DNA of 64,000 nt, from the NCBI RefSeq assembly GCF_020131355.1, contig NZ_JAHLEL010000085.1:248001-312000 (forward strand). Reading direction: 5' to 3'. Below are positions 9,291 through 19,120 of the stretch, piece by piece. Each line of letters starts with the position of its first letter. Position 1 is the stretch's first letter. The notes beneath the pieces are model-generated. The model saw nothing but the letters and a program-made list of their open reading frames with translations, searched no databases and was not told the DNA's origin. A program made the position numbers and the translations under genes. This DNA is from Pseudonocardia sp. ICBG1293. GTDB lineage: Bacteria > Actinomycetota > Actinomycetes > Mycobacteriales > Pseudonocardiaceae.

Positions 9291-9303
9291 GCCGGGAGGA
9301 TCG

Positions 9304-10029
9304 GTGAGTGCGGGGCACTTCGTCGCCCGCGTGACCCTGGACCCGGCCGCACCCACCGAGGGGCACCCGTTCGACCTCGGCGTCGTGCGGTGGCTGCGCG
9401 AGCACGGCGGGCTCGCCCTGTACCCGGGGGTGACGTTCCTGGTGGGGGAGAACGGCTCGGGCAAGTCCACCCTGGTCGAGGCCCTCGCCGTCGCCCTCGG
9501 ACTGAACCCGGAGGGCGGGTCGCGGTCGTTCCGGTTCGCGACGCGGGCCAGCGAGTCCGACCTGGGCTCCCACCTGCGTACGGCGCGCCGGCCCGGGCGG
9601 GAGCGGACCAGCTTCTTCCTGCGTGCGGAGTCGTACTACAACGTGGCGACCGAGGTGGAGCGCATCGGTCAGGGGCTGGAGAGCGCTTTCGGCGGGTCGC
9701 CGCACGAGCGTTCCCACGGGGAGTCGTTCGTCGCGCTGCTCACCCACCGGTTCTTCCCCCGCGGGCTCTACCTGCTCGACGAGCCGGAGGCGGCCCTGTC
9801 GGTCACCGGGGCACTGGCCGTGCTCGCCCGGATGACCGAGCTGACCGCGCAGGGCAGCCAGTTCGTCATCGCCACCCACTCGCCGATCCTGCTCGCGCTG
9901 CCCGGGGCGACGATCCTGCAGATCGGCGACGACGGCGGGGTCCGCCGGGTCGGCTACGACGAGGCGCTCCCGGTCGCGCTGACCCGCGGCTTCCTCGCCG
10001 ACCCGGAGGCCTTCCTGCGGCACCTGTAG
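9304..10029 (+). CDS. AAA family ATPase (ABC-ATPase-like, RecF/OLD type)
   Basis: This 241-residue single-domain ATPase has Walker A GENGSGKST near residue 50. A Walker B/D-loop segment 'LYLLDEPEAALS' lies at ~155-166, followed by 'FVIATHSPILLAL' as the H-loop. It matches the AAA_23/AAA_21-type stand-alone ATPases often annotated as ATP-binding proteins of unknown role. A GGGAGG site precedes the GTG at 9304. The gene sits 13 bp after the S9 peptidase, so co-transcription is likely. The function is unknown. Confidence 0.9.
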   Translation: MSAGHFVARVTLDPAAPTEGHPFDLGVVRWLREHGGLALYPGVTFLVGENGSGKSTLVEALAVALGLNPEGGSRSFRFATRASESDLGSHLRTARRPGRERTSFFLRAESYYNVATEVERIGQGLESAFGGSPHERSHGESFVALLTHRFFPRGLYLLDEPEAALSVTGALAVLARMTELTAQGSQFVIATHSPILLALPGATILQIGDDGGVRRVGYDEALPVALTRGFLADPEAFLRHL

Positions 10030-10035
10030 ACGACG

Positions 10036-10071
10036 CCGGGCCCGGGAGGACGGGTGTCCTCCCGGGCCCGG
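10036..10071. terminator. Bidirectional hairpin terminator
   Basis: A perfect 16-bp stem (10036-10051 with 10056-10071) and a 4-base loop lie between two convergent genes, the AAA ATPase and gluD. There is no T-tract, as is usual for high-GC actinobacteria. Confidence 0.75.
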
Positions 10072-10089
10072 GCGCCGGGGCCGGCCGGG

Positions 10090-10956
10090 TCAGACCGGGG
10101 CGCCGCCGGTCGGGACGGGCTCCGGCTCCGCCCGCGCGGGCGCCTTGCGGGAGCCGCGGGCCAGCCGTCGCTCCACCAGCCGCGAGATGCCGGTCAGGAT
10201 CAGGCACAGCCCGATGTAGATGACGGCGACGACCAGCGCGACCTGCAGGATCGGCGAACCGAGCTGCACCTGGCTGCCCAGCTGACGGGCCACGAGCAGC
10301 AGCTCCTCGTAGAGGATGAGGAACCCGAGCGCGGTGTCCTTCAGGACCACGACCAGCTGCGACAGGATCGTGGGCAGCATCGAGCGGACCGCCTGGGGGA
10401 GCAGGACCGACGACATCACCTGGGTCTTGCGCAGGCCCAGGGCGTAGGCGGCCTCGCCCTGGCCGCGCGGGACGGCGACGACACCGGCGCGGAACACCTC
10501 GGCGAGCACCGAGCCGTTGTAGAGCATCAGACCGAGCACGACCGCCCAGAAGGCGGTGATCTCGATGCCGGCGCCCTGGGACAGGCCGTAGTACAGGATG
10601 AAGATCAGGACCAGCAGCGGGACGGCCCGGAAGAACTCCACCACCGCCGTGCAGGGGACCCGGATCCAGGCGTGGTCAGACAGCCGTCCGGCCGCGAACA
10701 GCGCCCCGAACACCAGCGACAGGACCGCGGCGACGGCGAACGCGCGCACGGTGTTCCAGAGCGCCTCGAGGATCCGGATCTGGATCGCCTCGTAGGTGAT
10801 CCAGTCCCACATGCGGCCGCTGAACTGGCCGGTCGCCCAGAAGCGGTAGAGGACGAAACCGAGGATCGCGACGATCACGACGACGCCGACGACGCCGATC
10901 GTGCGGTTGCGGGCGCGGGCCGCGGGGCCCGGGATGTCGTAGAGGACCGAGCTCAT
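10090..10956 (-). CDS. gluD: Glutamate/amino-acid ABC transporter permease
   Basis: This 288-residue inner-membrane permease has an N-terminal membrane anchor followed by the HisM-type core with five predicted helices. The core contains the EAA-loop segment 'ALGLRKTQVMSSVLLPQAVR', which contacts the ATPase. The C-terminus is Arg/Pro-rich. The ATG at 10956 overlaps the gluC stop (ATGA), so the genes are coupled. This is the only gluD in the window. The ATPase gene gluA lies 11 kb away on the other strand, separated by the rearrangement described in the findings. Confidence 0.92.
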   Translation of the reverse strand: MSSVLYDIPGPAARARNRTIGVVGVVVIVAILGFVLYRFWATGQFSGRMWDWITYEAIQIRILEALWNTVRAFAVAAVLSLVFGALFAAGRLSDHAWIRVPCTAVVEFFRAVPLLVLIFILYYGLSQGAGIEITAFWAVVLGLMLYNGSVLAEVFRAGVVAVPRGQGEAAYALGLRKTQVMSSVLLPQAVRSMLPTILSQLVVVLKDTALGFLILYEELLLVARQLGSQVQLGSPILQVALVVAVIYIGLCLILTGISRLVERRLARGSRKAPARAEPEPVPTGGAPV

Positions 10957-11600
10957 CGGGCCACCCCCCAGCGGGCGTCGAGGCGGCGCTGCATCCAGGT
11001 CAGCGGGGCCACCAGGATCACGAAGATCAGCGCCACCCACAGCAGCCCGACGAGCACGTTGTAGCCGCGCTCGGACAGGTTCTGGTAGATGCCGCCGGCC
11101 TGGAACACCGAGAATCCGGACGCGATCGTGGTGTTCTTCAGCAGCGCGATCTGGATGTTCGTCATCGGCGGGACGGTGGCGCGCACCGCCTGCGGCAGCA
11201 CCACCTGGCCGAGGGTCTGGGTGAAGGTGAAGCCCAGCGCCCGCGAGGCCTCGGCCTGGCCGACCGGGACCGTGTTGATGCCCGACCGCACGACCTCGCA
11301 CACGAAGGCGGCCGTGTAGAGGATCAGACCGACGCTCGCCAGTGCGAAGAAGCTGAGCTGCACGAGCTCCAGCCGTGGGTAGGCGAACGCGAAGAAGAAC
11401 AGCACCAGCGTCAGCGGGGTGTTCCGCAGGATGGTCACGTAGCCGGTGCCGAAGGCACGCAGCGCCGGGACGGGGCTGACCCGCATGCCCGCCACCAGGG
11501 TGCCGAGCAGCAACGACCCGATCGCCGCGACGACGAAGAGTCCGATCGTGCCGGCGAATCCGCCGATGTAGAGGTCGAGGTTGTCGAGCAGGACGTCCAC
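10953..11600 (-). CDS. gluC: Glutamate/amino-acid ABC transporter permease
   Basis: This 215-residue permease of the HisM/His-Glu-Gln family has five hydrophobic segments. Its EAA loop is 'ASRALGFTFTQTLGQVVLPQ', and 'NIQIALLKNTTIASG' follows. The GTG at 11600 has an AAAGGAG site 10 bases upstream. This is the complete copy. A second copy at 23581 is identical up to residue ~185 and then cut off. It lies in one unit with gluD and the frameshifted gluB. Confidence 0.93.
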   Translation of the reverse strand: MDVLLDNLDLYIGGFAGTIGLFVVAAIGSLLLGTLVAGMRVSPVPALRAFGTGYVTILRNTPLTLVLFFFAFAYPRLELVQLSFFALASVGLILYTAAFVCEVVRSGINTVPVGQAEASRALGFTFTQTLGQVVLPQAVRATVPPMTNIQIALLKNTTIASGFSVFQAGGIYQNLSERGYNVLVGLLWVALIFVILVAPLTWMQRRLDARWGVAR

Positions 11601-11624
11601 CGGGCGGCTCTCCTTTCTCCAGGA

Positions 11625-11660
11625 CCCGGCGCGGCGGTGGACGAGCACCGCCGCGCCGGG
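11625..11660 (-). terminator. Intercistronic hairpin between gluB and gluC (copy 1)
   Basis: A 15-bp perfect stem with a 6-base loop lies in the 71-bp gap between gluB and gluC. It is the same sequence as the hairpin at 23521-23556. A stem here is expected to keep binding-protein mRNA more abundant than permease mRNA, either by partial termination or by protecting a 3' end. Confidence 0.6.
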
Positions 11661-11671
11661 CCGCGGGCCGG

Positions 11672-12548
11672 TCAGTAGCGCTCGATGGCGGGCGGCTCGG
11701 CCGGGGTGCCCGACTTGCCCAGGGTGCCGTCGTAGATGGTCTTCCAGGTGCCGTCGTCGTACGCGGCCTGCAGCAGGTCGTTGACCTTGTTCCGCAGTGC
11801 GGTGTCGTCCTTGGGCAGGCCGATGCCGTAGGGCTCGTCGGAGAACTTCTCGCCGACGACCTTGAGCTGCTCCGGGTTCTGCGCGGCGTAGCCGAGCAGG
11901 ATCGCGTCGTCGGTGGTGACGGCGTCGACCTGGTTGTTGATCAGCTGGTCGACGCACTGGGAGTAGGTCTGGAACTCGACGATCTGGTCGGTCAGATTCT
12001 GCTTCTGCACGTTCTGGATCGGCGTGGAGCCCGAGACCGAGCAGACCCGCTTGCCCTGCAGGGTCTGCGGTCCGGTGATCGTGTCGTCGTCGGAGCGCAC
12101 GAGCAGGCTCTGGCCCGCCACGTAGTACGGACCGGCGAACCCGACGCGCTGCTTGCGGTTGTCGTTGATCGTGTAGGTGCCGACGTAGTAGTCGACGTCG
12201 CCGCGCTCGATGTTGTCCTCGCGCGCCGCCGACGGGATGACCTTGAAGTCGATCTGCTCGGGGGAGAAGCCGAGGCCACCGGCCACCATCCGGGCGATGT
12301 CGACGTCGAACCCGGAGAACTCGTTGGTGGTGGCGTCGCGGAAGCCCAGGTTGGGCTGGTCGTCCTTGACCCCGACGACGACGCGGCCGCGCTGTGTCGA
12401 AGGTCGGGGAGCCCTCGACGGTCACGTTCTCCGCGACGGTCGGCTGGTAGCCCGAGCCCTCGGCGCCGGGGGCGCCCTCGCGGCCGCAGCCGGCCAGGGC
12501 GAGGGTGGCGGCCAGGGCGGCTGCCACCAGGATGCGGGTTCTCTTCAC
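11672..12548 (-). pseudogene. gluB: Glutamate-binding lipoprotein, copy 1, disrupted by an 8-bp deletion
   Basis: This copy has the same start (GTG 12548), lipobox (LALAGC) and end as the intact copy at 22625-23509. It lacks 8 bases (GATGAAGC) at about 12394, just after 'SPTFDT'. Translation therefore shifts out of frame, and the C-terminal 200 residues are in a different frame from the signal peptide. The two copies otherwise look identical in translation. If real, the gluC-gluD genes downstream have no local binding protein. If it is a consensus error, this is a second functional gluB. Confidence 0.85.
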
Positions 12549-12826
12549 GGTTCGCTCCGCTCGCTCGGGGTGTGGGTGGTGGGGCGGGGGCTGGGGCAGG
12601 ACGGCGATCGCGGCGGGCACGGGTTCCGAGGGTAATCAGCGACGCCCGGGCACGACGCCCGTACCCGGCAGGGGGGCACGCGGTTCCCCCGAGGGCGGTG
12701 GACCTGCTTGAATCGCCGTTCCGGCCCCCGCACCGCGCGAGGGGTCCGGAGCGCGCACGGCCCCGGCGGACATCCGCCCCGGGGCGCCCGCCCGGGGCGG
12801 CGGGGCCGAACGAGGAGGACGTACCG

Positions 12827-14233
12827 GTGTCCGAGACCCACGCGACCGACGCTGCCGGGCAGGGCGCCGAGCCCGCCCGCCCGACCCCGCCGAAGCCGGG
12901 GCCGCCCCGGCCGGGGGCCGCGGCCCGGGCCGCCCGCGGCACGGCCCGCGCCCACCCCGGCGGTGGTCGCACCGGCCGCGCCGGCCGCACCGGCCGCCCA
13001 GTCGTCGCCGGTGCCCTCGGCGGCCGGCGACCCGGGCCGCTGGGGCCGCGCCGACGACGACGGGACGATCACCCTGGTCACCGCCGAGGGTGAGCGGGTC
13101 GTCGGCTCCTACCAGGCGGGCCCGCCCGCGGAGGGCCTGGAGCACTACGCGAAGCGGTTCGACGCGCTGGTCACCGAGACCGAGGTGCTCGCCGCCCGGA
13201 TCGCCGGCGGCGGGGACGCGAAGGCGTCGCTGACCGCGCTGACGCGCTGCGCGACGGTCTCAGCTCCGCGCACGTGGTCGGGGACGTGCCCGCCCTGCGG
13301 GAGCGGCTCGACACACTGGTCGGCCGCGCCGAGCAGGGTGTCAGCGCGGCGAAGGAGGAGCGCGAGCGCGCCCGGCACGACGCCGTCGCCCGGAAGGAGG
13401 CGCTCGCCGTCGAGGCCGAGAAGATGGCGGCCGACTCCACCCAGTGGAAGCAGGCCGGGGACCGGTTCAAGGCCATCCTCGACGAGTGGCGCACCGTCCG
13501 CGGCGTCGACAAGAAGACCGACGAGCAGCTGTGGAAGCGCTTCTCCAAGGCCCGTGAGGCGTTCAACCGGCGGCGCGGATCGCACTTCGCCGACCTCGAC
13601 CGTCAGCGGGTCACCGCGAAGGCCCGCAAGGAGGAGCTCGTCGCGCAGGCCGAGGCCATCGCCGACTCCGACGAGTGGAACGCGACGGCGGCCGCCTACC
13701 GGGACCTGATGAGCGAGTGGAAGGCGGCGGGCCGTGCCCACCGCGAGGCCGACGACGCGCTGTGGGCCCGCTTCCGCGGCGCGCAGGACCGCTTCTTCGC
13801 CCGTCGTGGGGAGCACTTCTCCGCCCGGGACACCGAGTTCGCCGAGAACGCCGAGGCGAAGCGGGCGCTGCTCGCCGAGGCCGAGACGATCGACCTGTCC
13901 GACCCGGACGGCGCGCGGGTCCGGCTGCGCGAGGTGCAGGAGCGCTGGGAGGCCATCGGCAAGGTCCCGCGCGAGGAGATCCGCACCCTGGAGGGGCGGC
14001 TGCGCGGGATCGAGGACAAGGTCGCCGCGGCCGCGGACGCGCAGTGGCGCCGCACCGATCCCGAGACCCAGGCCCGCGTCGAGCAGTTCCGGGTGCGGGT
14101 CGAGCAGTTCGAGGCGCAGGCGGAGAAGGCCGAGGCCGCCGGTGACCGCAGGCGGGCCGAGCAGGCCCGCGCCCAGGCCGCGCAGTGGCGGGAGTGGCTG
14201 ACCGCGGCCGAGCAGGCGGTCGACGAGCGGTAG
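12827..14233 (+). pseudogene. DUF349 domain protein with two compensating frame changes
   Basis: The start is the GTG at 12827, with a GAGGAGG site 8 bases upstream. The frame moves once inside the Ala/Pro-rich linker (about 12930-12980) and back near 13250. The total length (1407 bp) is therefore still a multiple of three. After the linker come repeated helical segments typical of DUF349 proteins ('EQLWKRFSKAREAFNRRR', 'WARFRGAQDRFFARR', 'QERWEAIGKVP'). The whole is a long coiled-coil RNA- or ribosome-associated type protein of uncertain role. This family normally lies near miaB/miaA in actinobacteria, as here. It may be a single intact gene with two sequencing errors. Confidence 0.75.
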
Positions 14234-14239
14234 GCAGGG

Positions 14240-15137
14240 CTAGGGCGTGTCTCCTAAAGTGCGCAACCAGGTGACGATGGCCTTCAGTGCAACTCCGCCG
14301 CGGTAGGTCAGGGCGAGTTTGTCGTAGCGGGTCGCGAGGCCGCGCCACTGCTTGACCTCGCAGAACCCGCGTTCGACGACGTTGCGGCCGCGGTAGTCGA
14401 CCCGGTCGAACGCCGGTGGTCGACCGCCGCGTGTGCCGCGTCGTTTCCGGTGTCCCTGCTGGTCAGCCGGCTCCGGGATGACCGCGACGATCCGTCGTCC
14501 GCGCAGGTGGGCGCGGATGGCGCGTGAGGAGTAGGCCTTATCTGCGCGGACCCGCTCGGGCCGGGTCCGCGGCCGGCCCGGACCGACCCGTCCGACGCTC
14601 AGATGTGACATCAGGTGCGCGAACATCGGGGCGTCACCGGCCTGGCCAGGGCCGACCAGTACGACCAGCGGGCGGCCGTGTCCGTCAACGAGCTGGTGGA
14701 TCTCCGTGCCGAGCCCTCCGCGGGAGCGGCCCAACGCGTGATCGGGCGGCTCGATCAGCAGATTCTTGTAGTTCGATCCGGCCCCCTGTGTCCCGCTGCA
14801 GGGTCGCGGCGTGTTGGTGAGCGCGGATGATCGTCGAGTCGACCGACACGGCCCAGTCCACGAGACCGGCGGAGTCGGCATCGGCGAGCAGAGCTGCGAG
14901 AACCTGGTCCCAGGTGCCGTCACCGCAGTAGCGGCGGTGGCGTTTCCATAGGGTCTGCCACAGCCCGAACTCGACCGGGACATCACGCCAGGCCAGCCCG
15001 CAGCGGAACCGGTAGATGATCCCCTCGATCACTCTGCGGTGATCGGCGAACGGGCGCCCTGGCATCCCGTCCGACGAGGGCAGTAACGGCTCGAGTCGGT
15101 CCCACTGGGCATCGGTCAGGACGGCACGGCGCGACAC
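14240..15137 (-). CDS. IS5-family transposase in two frames (orfA/orfB)
   Basis: OrfA starts at GTG 15137 (MSRRAVLTDAQWDRLEPLLP, a DUF4096-type N-terminal domain) and reaches the first catalytic Asp ('VSVDSTIIRAHQHAA'). The DDE core continues in another frame from the GGGGG run near 14780: 'EPPDHALGRSRGG', 'VRADKAYSS' with the second Asp, and 'RNVVERGFCEVKQWR' with the Glu. A frameshift at the G-run is the usual way this group makes the full protein. The TAG stop at 14240-14242 lies outside the element, in the duplicated CTAG target. Confidence 0.88.
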
Positions 15138-15184
15138 CTACTGATCATCGCGCAGGCCCGACCAGCCGGGTTAGGAGACGCGCC
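14244..15184 (-). mobile_element. IS5-family insertion sequence, 941 bp, CTAG target duplication
   Basis: The terminal inverted repeats are GGCGTGTCTCCTAA (14244-14257) and, on the other strand, GGCGCGTCTCCTAA (15171-15184), 13 of 14 identical. Both ends are flanked by CTAG (14240-14243 and 15185-15188), a 4-bp target duplication. The element lies between two convergent genes. On the right, the CTAG contains the native stop codon of the membrane-protein gene. It holds one transposase in two overlapping frames. Confidence 0.92.
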
Positions 15185-15632
15185 CTAGGCGCGCCGCAGT
15201 GCGGCGCCCGCCCACACGAAGGTCAGCAGCACGACCGCGATCACGCCGAGGACCATCCCGAACCCGGGACCCGCCCCGGCGCCGGTCTGCTGCGACCAGA
15301 TCGCCCAGAGCCCGTTCACCGAGGAGATGCCGCAGCCGAAGGCCGCGAGCCACGCCACCGCCCACAGCCGGGTCAGCAGTGCGGCCGCCGACACCACGAC
15401 CGCGAACCCGGTCATCGTGAACGAGAAACAGGGTCGGCAGCGGCCCGGCCGTGCCGGAGGCCAGCACCTGCCAGCCCGGGGTGCCCGCCACCCACGGCAG
15501 CAGCAGCGCGGCGACGGCGGCGACGATCGCCACCGCGATCAGCATGGCGCGGGACCCGGGATCGATCCGGCGGGTGACGCCGTGCCCGGCCTGCTCGATC
15601 TCGGCACGGGTCTCCGGGGACACGTCGCTCAT
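15185..15632 (-). pseudogene. Small conserved membrane protein next to miaB (Rv2732c-like), 1-bp frameshift
   Basis: ATG 15632 overlaps the miaB stop (ATGA). The N-terminus is polar (MSDVSPETRAEIEQAG), followed by a helix 'AMLIAVAIVAAVAALLLPWV'. At ~15427 an extra T in a TTT run moves the frame. The rest ('MTGFAVVVSAAALLTRLWAV', 'GMVLGVIAVVLLTFVWAG') supplies three more hydrophobic segments and ends at the TAG in the CTAG target of the IS. The total would be ~148 residues with four membrane helices. Position and topology match the small membrane protein that commonly follows miaB. The function is unknown. Confidence 0.75.
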
Positions 15633-17133
15633 CGGGTACCTCCGGTGGTGGCGGGGACGCCGCACGACGGGGCGGACGCCGGCTCGGGCGCCGGGCGCCC
15701 GAACGCGGGCAGCCCCAGCGTGGTGGGGGCACCGGACGGGCGCTCCCCGGCCTCGGCGGCGTCGCCGGCGCGGGTGCGGCGGTGGGTGAGCACGCCGCCG
15801 TCGGCGACGAGGTGGTGCGGTGCGCCGCGGTCGACCCGGACGGTGACGACGTCCCCGGGCGGATGCCGGTCGCGTCGCCGGGGGCGAAGTGCACGAGCCG
15901 GCCGTCCCGGGCGCGGCCGGTGAGCCGGGCGGTCGCCGCGTCCTTGCGACCCTCGCCGCTGGACACCAGCAGCTCGACCTCGGTGCCCTCCTGCCTGCGG
16001 TTCTCCTCCCAGGAGATCCGCTCCTGCAGCGCGACGAGGCGCTCGTAGCGCTCCTGCACCACGGCCTTGGGCAACTGGTCGGGCAGGTCCGCGGCGGGCG
16101 TGCCGGGACGCTTCGAGTACTGGAAGGTGAACGCCGCGGCGAAGCGGGCCCGCTCGACGACGTCGAGGGTGTCCTGGAAGTCCTGCTCGGTCTCGCCGGG
16201 GAAGCCGACGATGATGTCGGTGGTGATCGCCGCGTGCGGGATCGACTCCCGCACCTCGTCGATGATCGACAGGAACCGCGAGGAACGGTACGAGCGCCGC
16301 ATCCGGCGCAGCACGTCGTCCGAGCCGGACTGCAGCGGCATGTGCAGCTGCGGGCACACGTTCGGCGTCTGCGCCATCGCAGCGATCACGTCGGAGGTGA
16401 AGTCGCGCGGGTGCGGGCTGGTGAAGCGTACCCGCTCCAGGCCCTCGACCCCACCACAGGCCCGCAGGAGCCCGGCGAAGGCCGACCGGTCCGCCGGGCC
16501 CTCGGAGAAGCCCGAGCCGTAGGCGTTGACGTTCTGCCCGAGCAGGGTCACCTCGAGCACACCGTCCGCGGCGAGCGCCGACACCTCGGCGAGCACGTCG
16601 CCGGGGCGCCGGTCGCGTTCCTTGCCGCGCAGCGACGGCACGATGCAGAACGTGCAGGTGTTGTTGCAGCCGACCGAGATCGACACCCAGCCGGCGTAGG
16701 CGGAGTCGCGGCGGGCGGGCAGCGTCGAGGGGAACACCTCGAGCGCCTCGGCGATCTCGACCTGCGCCTCGCCGTTGTGCCGGGCCCGCTCCAGCAGGGT
16801 CGGCAGGGCGTGCACGTTGTGCGTGCCGAACACGACGTCCACCCACGGGGCCCGCCGGGTGATCGTGTCGCGGTCCTTCTGGGCGAGGCAGCCACCGACG
16901 GCGATCTGCACGTCCGGGTCCGCGACCTTGCGCGGGCGCAGGTGCCCGAGGTTGCCGTAGAGCTTGTTGTCCGCGTTCTCACGCACCGCGCAGGTGTTGA
17001 ACACGACGACGTCGGCGGTGTCGGGGTCCTCGGCGCGGGAGTACCCGGCGTCCTCCAGCAGACCCGCCATCCGTTCCGAGTCGTGCACGTTCATCTGGCA
17101 CCCGTAGGTGCGCACGGTGTAGCTGCGGCTCAC
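15629..17133 (-). pseudogene. miaB: tRNA-2-methylthio-N6-dimethylallyladenosine synthase, 1-bp frameshift near the C-terminus
   Basis: MiaB is the radical-SAM enzyme that adds the 2-methylthio group to i6A37 of tRNAs. The start is GTG 17133 (VSRSYTVRTYGCQMN). The UPF0004 domain cysteines (YGCQMN, NTCAVRE, GGCLAQ) and the radical SAM motif CNNTCTFC are intact, as is most of the barrel. About 75 codons from the end, one base is missing near 15853 ('GIRPG' then 'DVVTVRVDRG' in the next frame). Only the TRAM RNA-binding domain tail is affected. The gene is 1505 bp against an expected 1506. Either translation ends with a wrong C-terminus or this is a consensus error. Confidence 0.88.
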
Positions 17134-17197
17134 ACACCCGAGGGTAGGCGCCCCGGTGCGGCGACGCCGGGACGGGGCCGTCGGGGATGATGGCCCG

Positions 17198-18163
17198 ATG
17201 CACCGGTCCGGTCCCCCGCTGACGCGGCGCGCCCTGCTGGGTGCAGGCGTCGTGCTGGGTGCGGGGGCGGTGCTCCCGGGCTGCACCGGCCCGCGGCCCA
17301 CCGAGCCACTGGTGATCGCGGGCGGGGTGCAGCCGGGGGTGTACATCAACCTCGCGCGCACGCTGTCGGAGATCTGGTACGGGCGCCTCGGGCTCCCCGC
17401 GGCCCCCCGGGTGCTGGAGACCGCGGGCAGCGCGCAGAACATGGAACTGCTGACCGACGGACGGGCCGCGGTCGCGATCAGCCAGGTCGACGTGGCCGCC
17501 GACGCCGCCGCCCGGGTGACCGGACCGACCGAGCCACGCGCCCTGGCCCGGCTCTACGACGACGTCACCCACATCGTCGTGCGCGCCGACTCGGACCTGC
17601 GCAGCATCGCCGACCTGCGCGGACGACGGGTGTCCATCGGTCCGGGCGGCAGCGGCTACCAGCCGATCGCGGTCCGGCTGCTCGACGTCGCCGGGATCGG
17701 CGTGGCGGGTCTGGGCACCCGGGCCGAGCTGGGGTTGCCGGACGCCGGGGCGGCGCTGGTCGAGGACCGTCTCGACGCGTTCTTCTGGTCCGGCGGGGTG
17801 CCCACCGACGGTGTCCGGGAGCTGGCGGCCCGGGTCCCGATCCGGCTGCTCGAGCTCGGCGGCGCCCTCGACGGGATGCGCGAGCGGTACCCCGTCTACT
17901 CGGTGGCCACGGTCCCGGCGAACACCTACGGACTCCCGGGTCCGGTGTCGTGCCTGTCGGTGCGCAACGCGCTGCTGGTCACCGAGGGGATGGACGCCGA
18001 CCTGGCACGCGCCCTGATCCGGGCGGCCTTCGACGAGCAGCCCCGGCTGGCCCAGGCCAGCCCGGCGGCGGTGACCGTCGACTCGCGCTCGGCGATCGGC
18101 ACCCAGCCGATCCCGCTGCACGACGGCGCCGTCGCCTTCTACCGGGCCACGAAGGGCTACTGA
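17198..18163 (+). CDS. TAXI-family (TRAP-associated) solute-binding lipoprotein
   Basis: This 321-residue protein has a twin-Arg-like start 'LTRRALLGAGVVLGAGAVLPGC' whose LPGC lipobox marks an exported lipoprotein. The mature part has the TAXI fold: 'VIAGGVQPGVYINLARTLSEI', 'TAGSAQNMELLTDGRAAVAI', and 'LRGRRVSIGPGGSGYQPIAV'. No TRAP membrane subunit is present. The gene lies near a sensor kinase/response regulator of a glutamate transporter locus, and TAXI proteins often sit beside such kinases in actinobacteria. A sensing rather than transport role is therefore possible. The stop overlaps the convergent oxidoreductase by 7 bp. Confidence 0.88.
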   Translation: MHRSGPPLTRRALLGAGVVLGAGAVLPGCTGPRPTEPLVIAGGVQPGVYINLARTLSEIWYGRLGLPAAPRVLETAGSAQNMELLTDGRAAVAISQVDVAADAAARVTGPTEPRALARLYDDVTHIVVRADSDLRSIADLRGRRVSIGPGGSGYQPIAVRLLDVAGIGVAGLGTRAELGLPDAGAALVEDRLDAFFWSGGVPTDGVRELAARVPIRLLELGGALDGMRERYPVYSVATVPANTYGLPGPVSCLSVRNALLVTEGMDADLARALIRAAFDEQPRLAQASPAAVTVDSRSAIGTQPIPLHDGAVAFYRATKGY

Positions 18164-19091
18164 CCCCGCGCGGACAGGTCGAGCACCGTCTTCCCCGTCG
18201 CGTGCCCGTCCTCCACCCGCGCCAGCGCCCGGGCCGCCTGCTCGAACGGGTACACCGCCGTGACGTGCGGATCGAGCACGCCCTGCACCATCAGCGCCGC
18301 GACCCGCTCCAGGGTCCGGCGGTCGGTGCGGCGCGCCACGCCGACGCCGCCGACCTCGCCGACCGTGGGGTCCCCGACCGAGACCACCGCCCGCGGCGCG
18401 GCGGCCAGCGGTGCGACGGCGCGCAGTGAGGCCCCGCCCACCAGGTCCACGACGCCGTCGAACCCGTCGGGGGCGAACCCCCGCAGCCGGTCGACCACAC
18501 CGGGCGTGCGGTGGTCCACGAACGTCGCCCCGGTCCCGGCGACGACGTCGCGCTTGGCCCCGCCCGCGGTCCCGACGACCTCGAGCCCGCCGGCGCGGGC
18601 CAGCTGCGCGAGGGCCAGCCCCACGCCCCCGCCGATCCCGTTGACGAGCAGACGGGCACCGCGCGGCAGGGCGAGCTGGTCGACGACGTCGAGCGCGGTG
18701 GTCCCGGCGACCGGCACGGTGGCCGCCCACTCGTCGGACAGCGCGTCCGGCGTCCGGGCCGCGGCCGACCCCAGCAGCAGCGTGTCGGTGGCGTAGGTCC
18801 CGGCCCGGTGAGGGCGAACCCGAACGCCCTGTCCCCGACGGCGAGGCCCGTCACGGCGCTCCCGACCGCCGTGACGACTCCCGCGGCCTCCATCCCCAGG
18901 ACCTGCGGGAACGGGGCGTTCCCGTTGATCGCCGGCACCCCTCCGGCGCGCAGGACGTGGTCGAGGGGGTTGACCCCCGCGACGGCGACGGCGAGCGCGA
19001 TCTCGTGCGCATCCGGCACGGGGGCGGGACGGGTGAGGAACTCCTGGACGTCGGGGCCGCCGAAGGCGCGGTACCCGTATGCGTTGACCAC
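18157..19091 (-). pseudogene. Zinc-free alcohol dehydrogenase/quinone reductase-like oxidoreductase, 1-bp frameshift
   Basis: The N-terminal GroES-like half (VVNAYGYRAFGGPDV..., 'GVNPLDHVLRAGG', 'VLGMEAAGVV') is in one frame to ~18805. The NADPH-binding half ('VPVAGTTALDVVDQL', 'LLVNGIGGGVGLALAQLA', 'TGKTVLDL') continues one base over to the TAG at 18157-18159. One base is missing in the G/C run near 18805. The repaired protein would be ~311 residues, normal for the quinone oxidoreductase-like MDR family. A MerR-type regulator gene lies just upstream, as is common for these enzymes. Confidence 0.83.
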
Positions 19092-19120
19092 ACCCCGCAC
19101 GCTAGGACCTGCCACCGATG

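Larger units (their letters stand above)
11045..12585 (-). repeat. 1.54-kb inverted repeat, copy 1 (gluB-gluC')
   Basis: This block is nearly identical, in reverse orientation, to 22588-24136. Homology begins in the gluB upstream region (ccccaccaccc on the coding strand) and ends inside gluC after 'NVLVG'. The differences seen are the 8-bp deletion near 12394 and one G/C substitution in the leader. Both ends are sharp: beyond them the flanks are unrelated. Confidence 0.93.
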
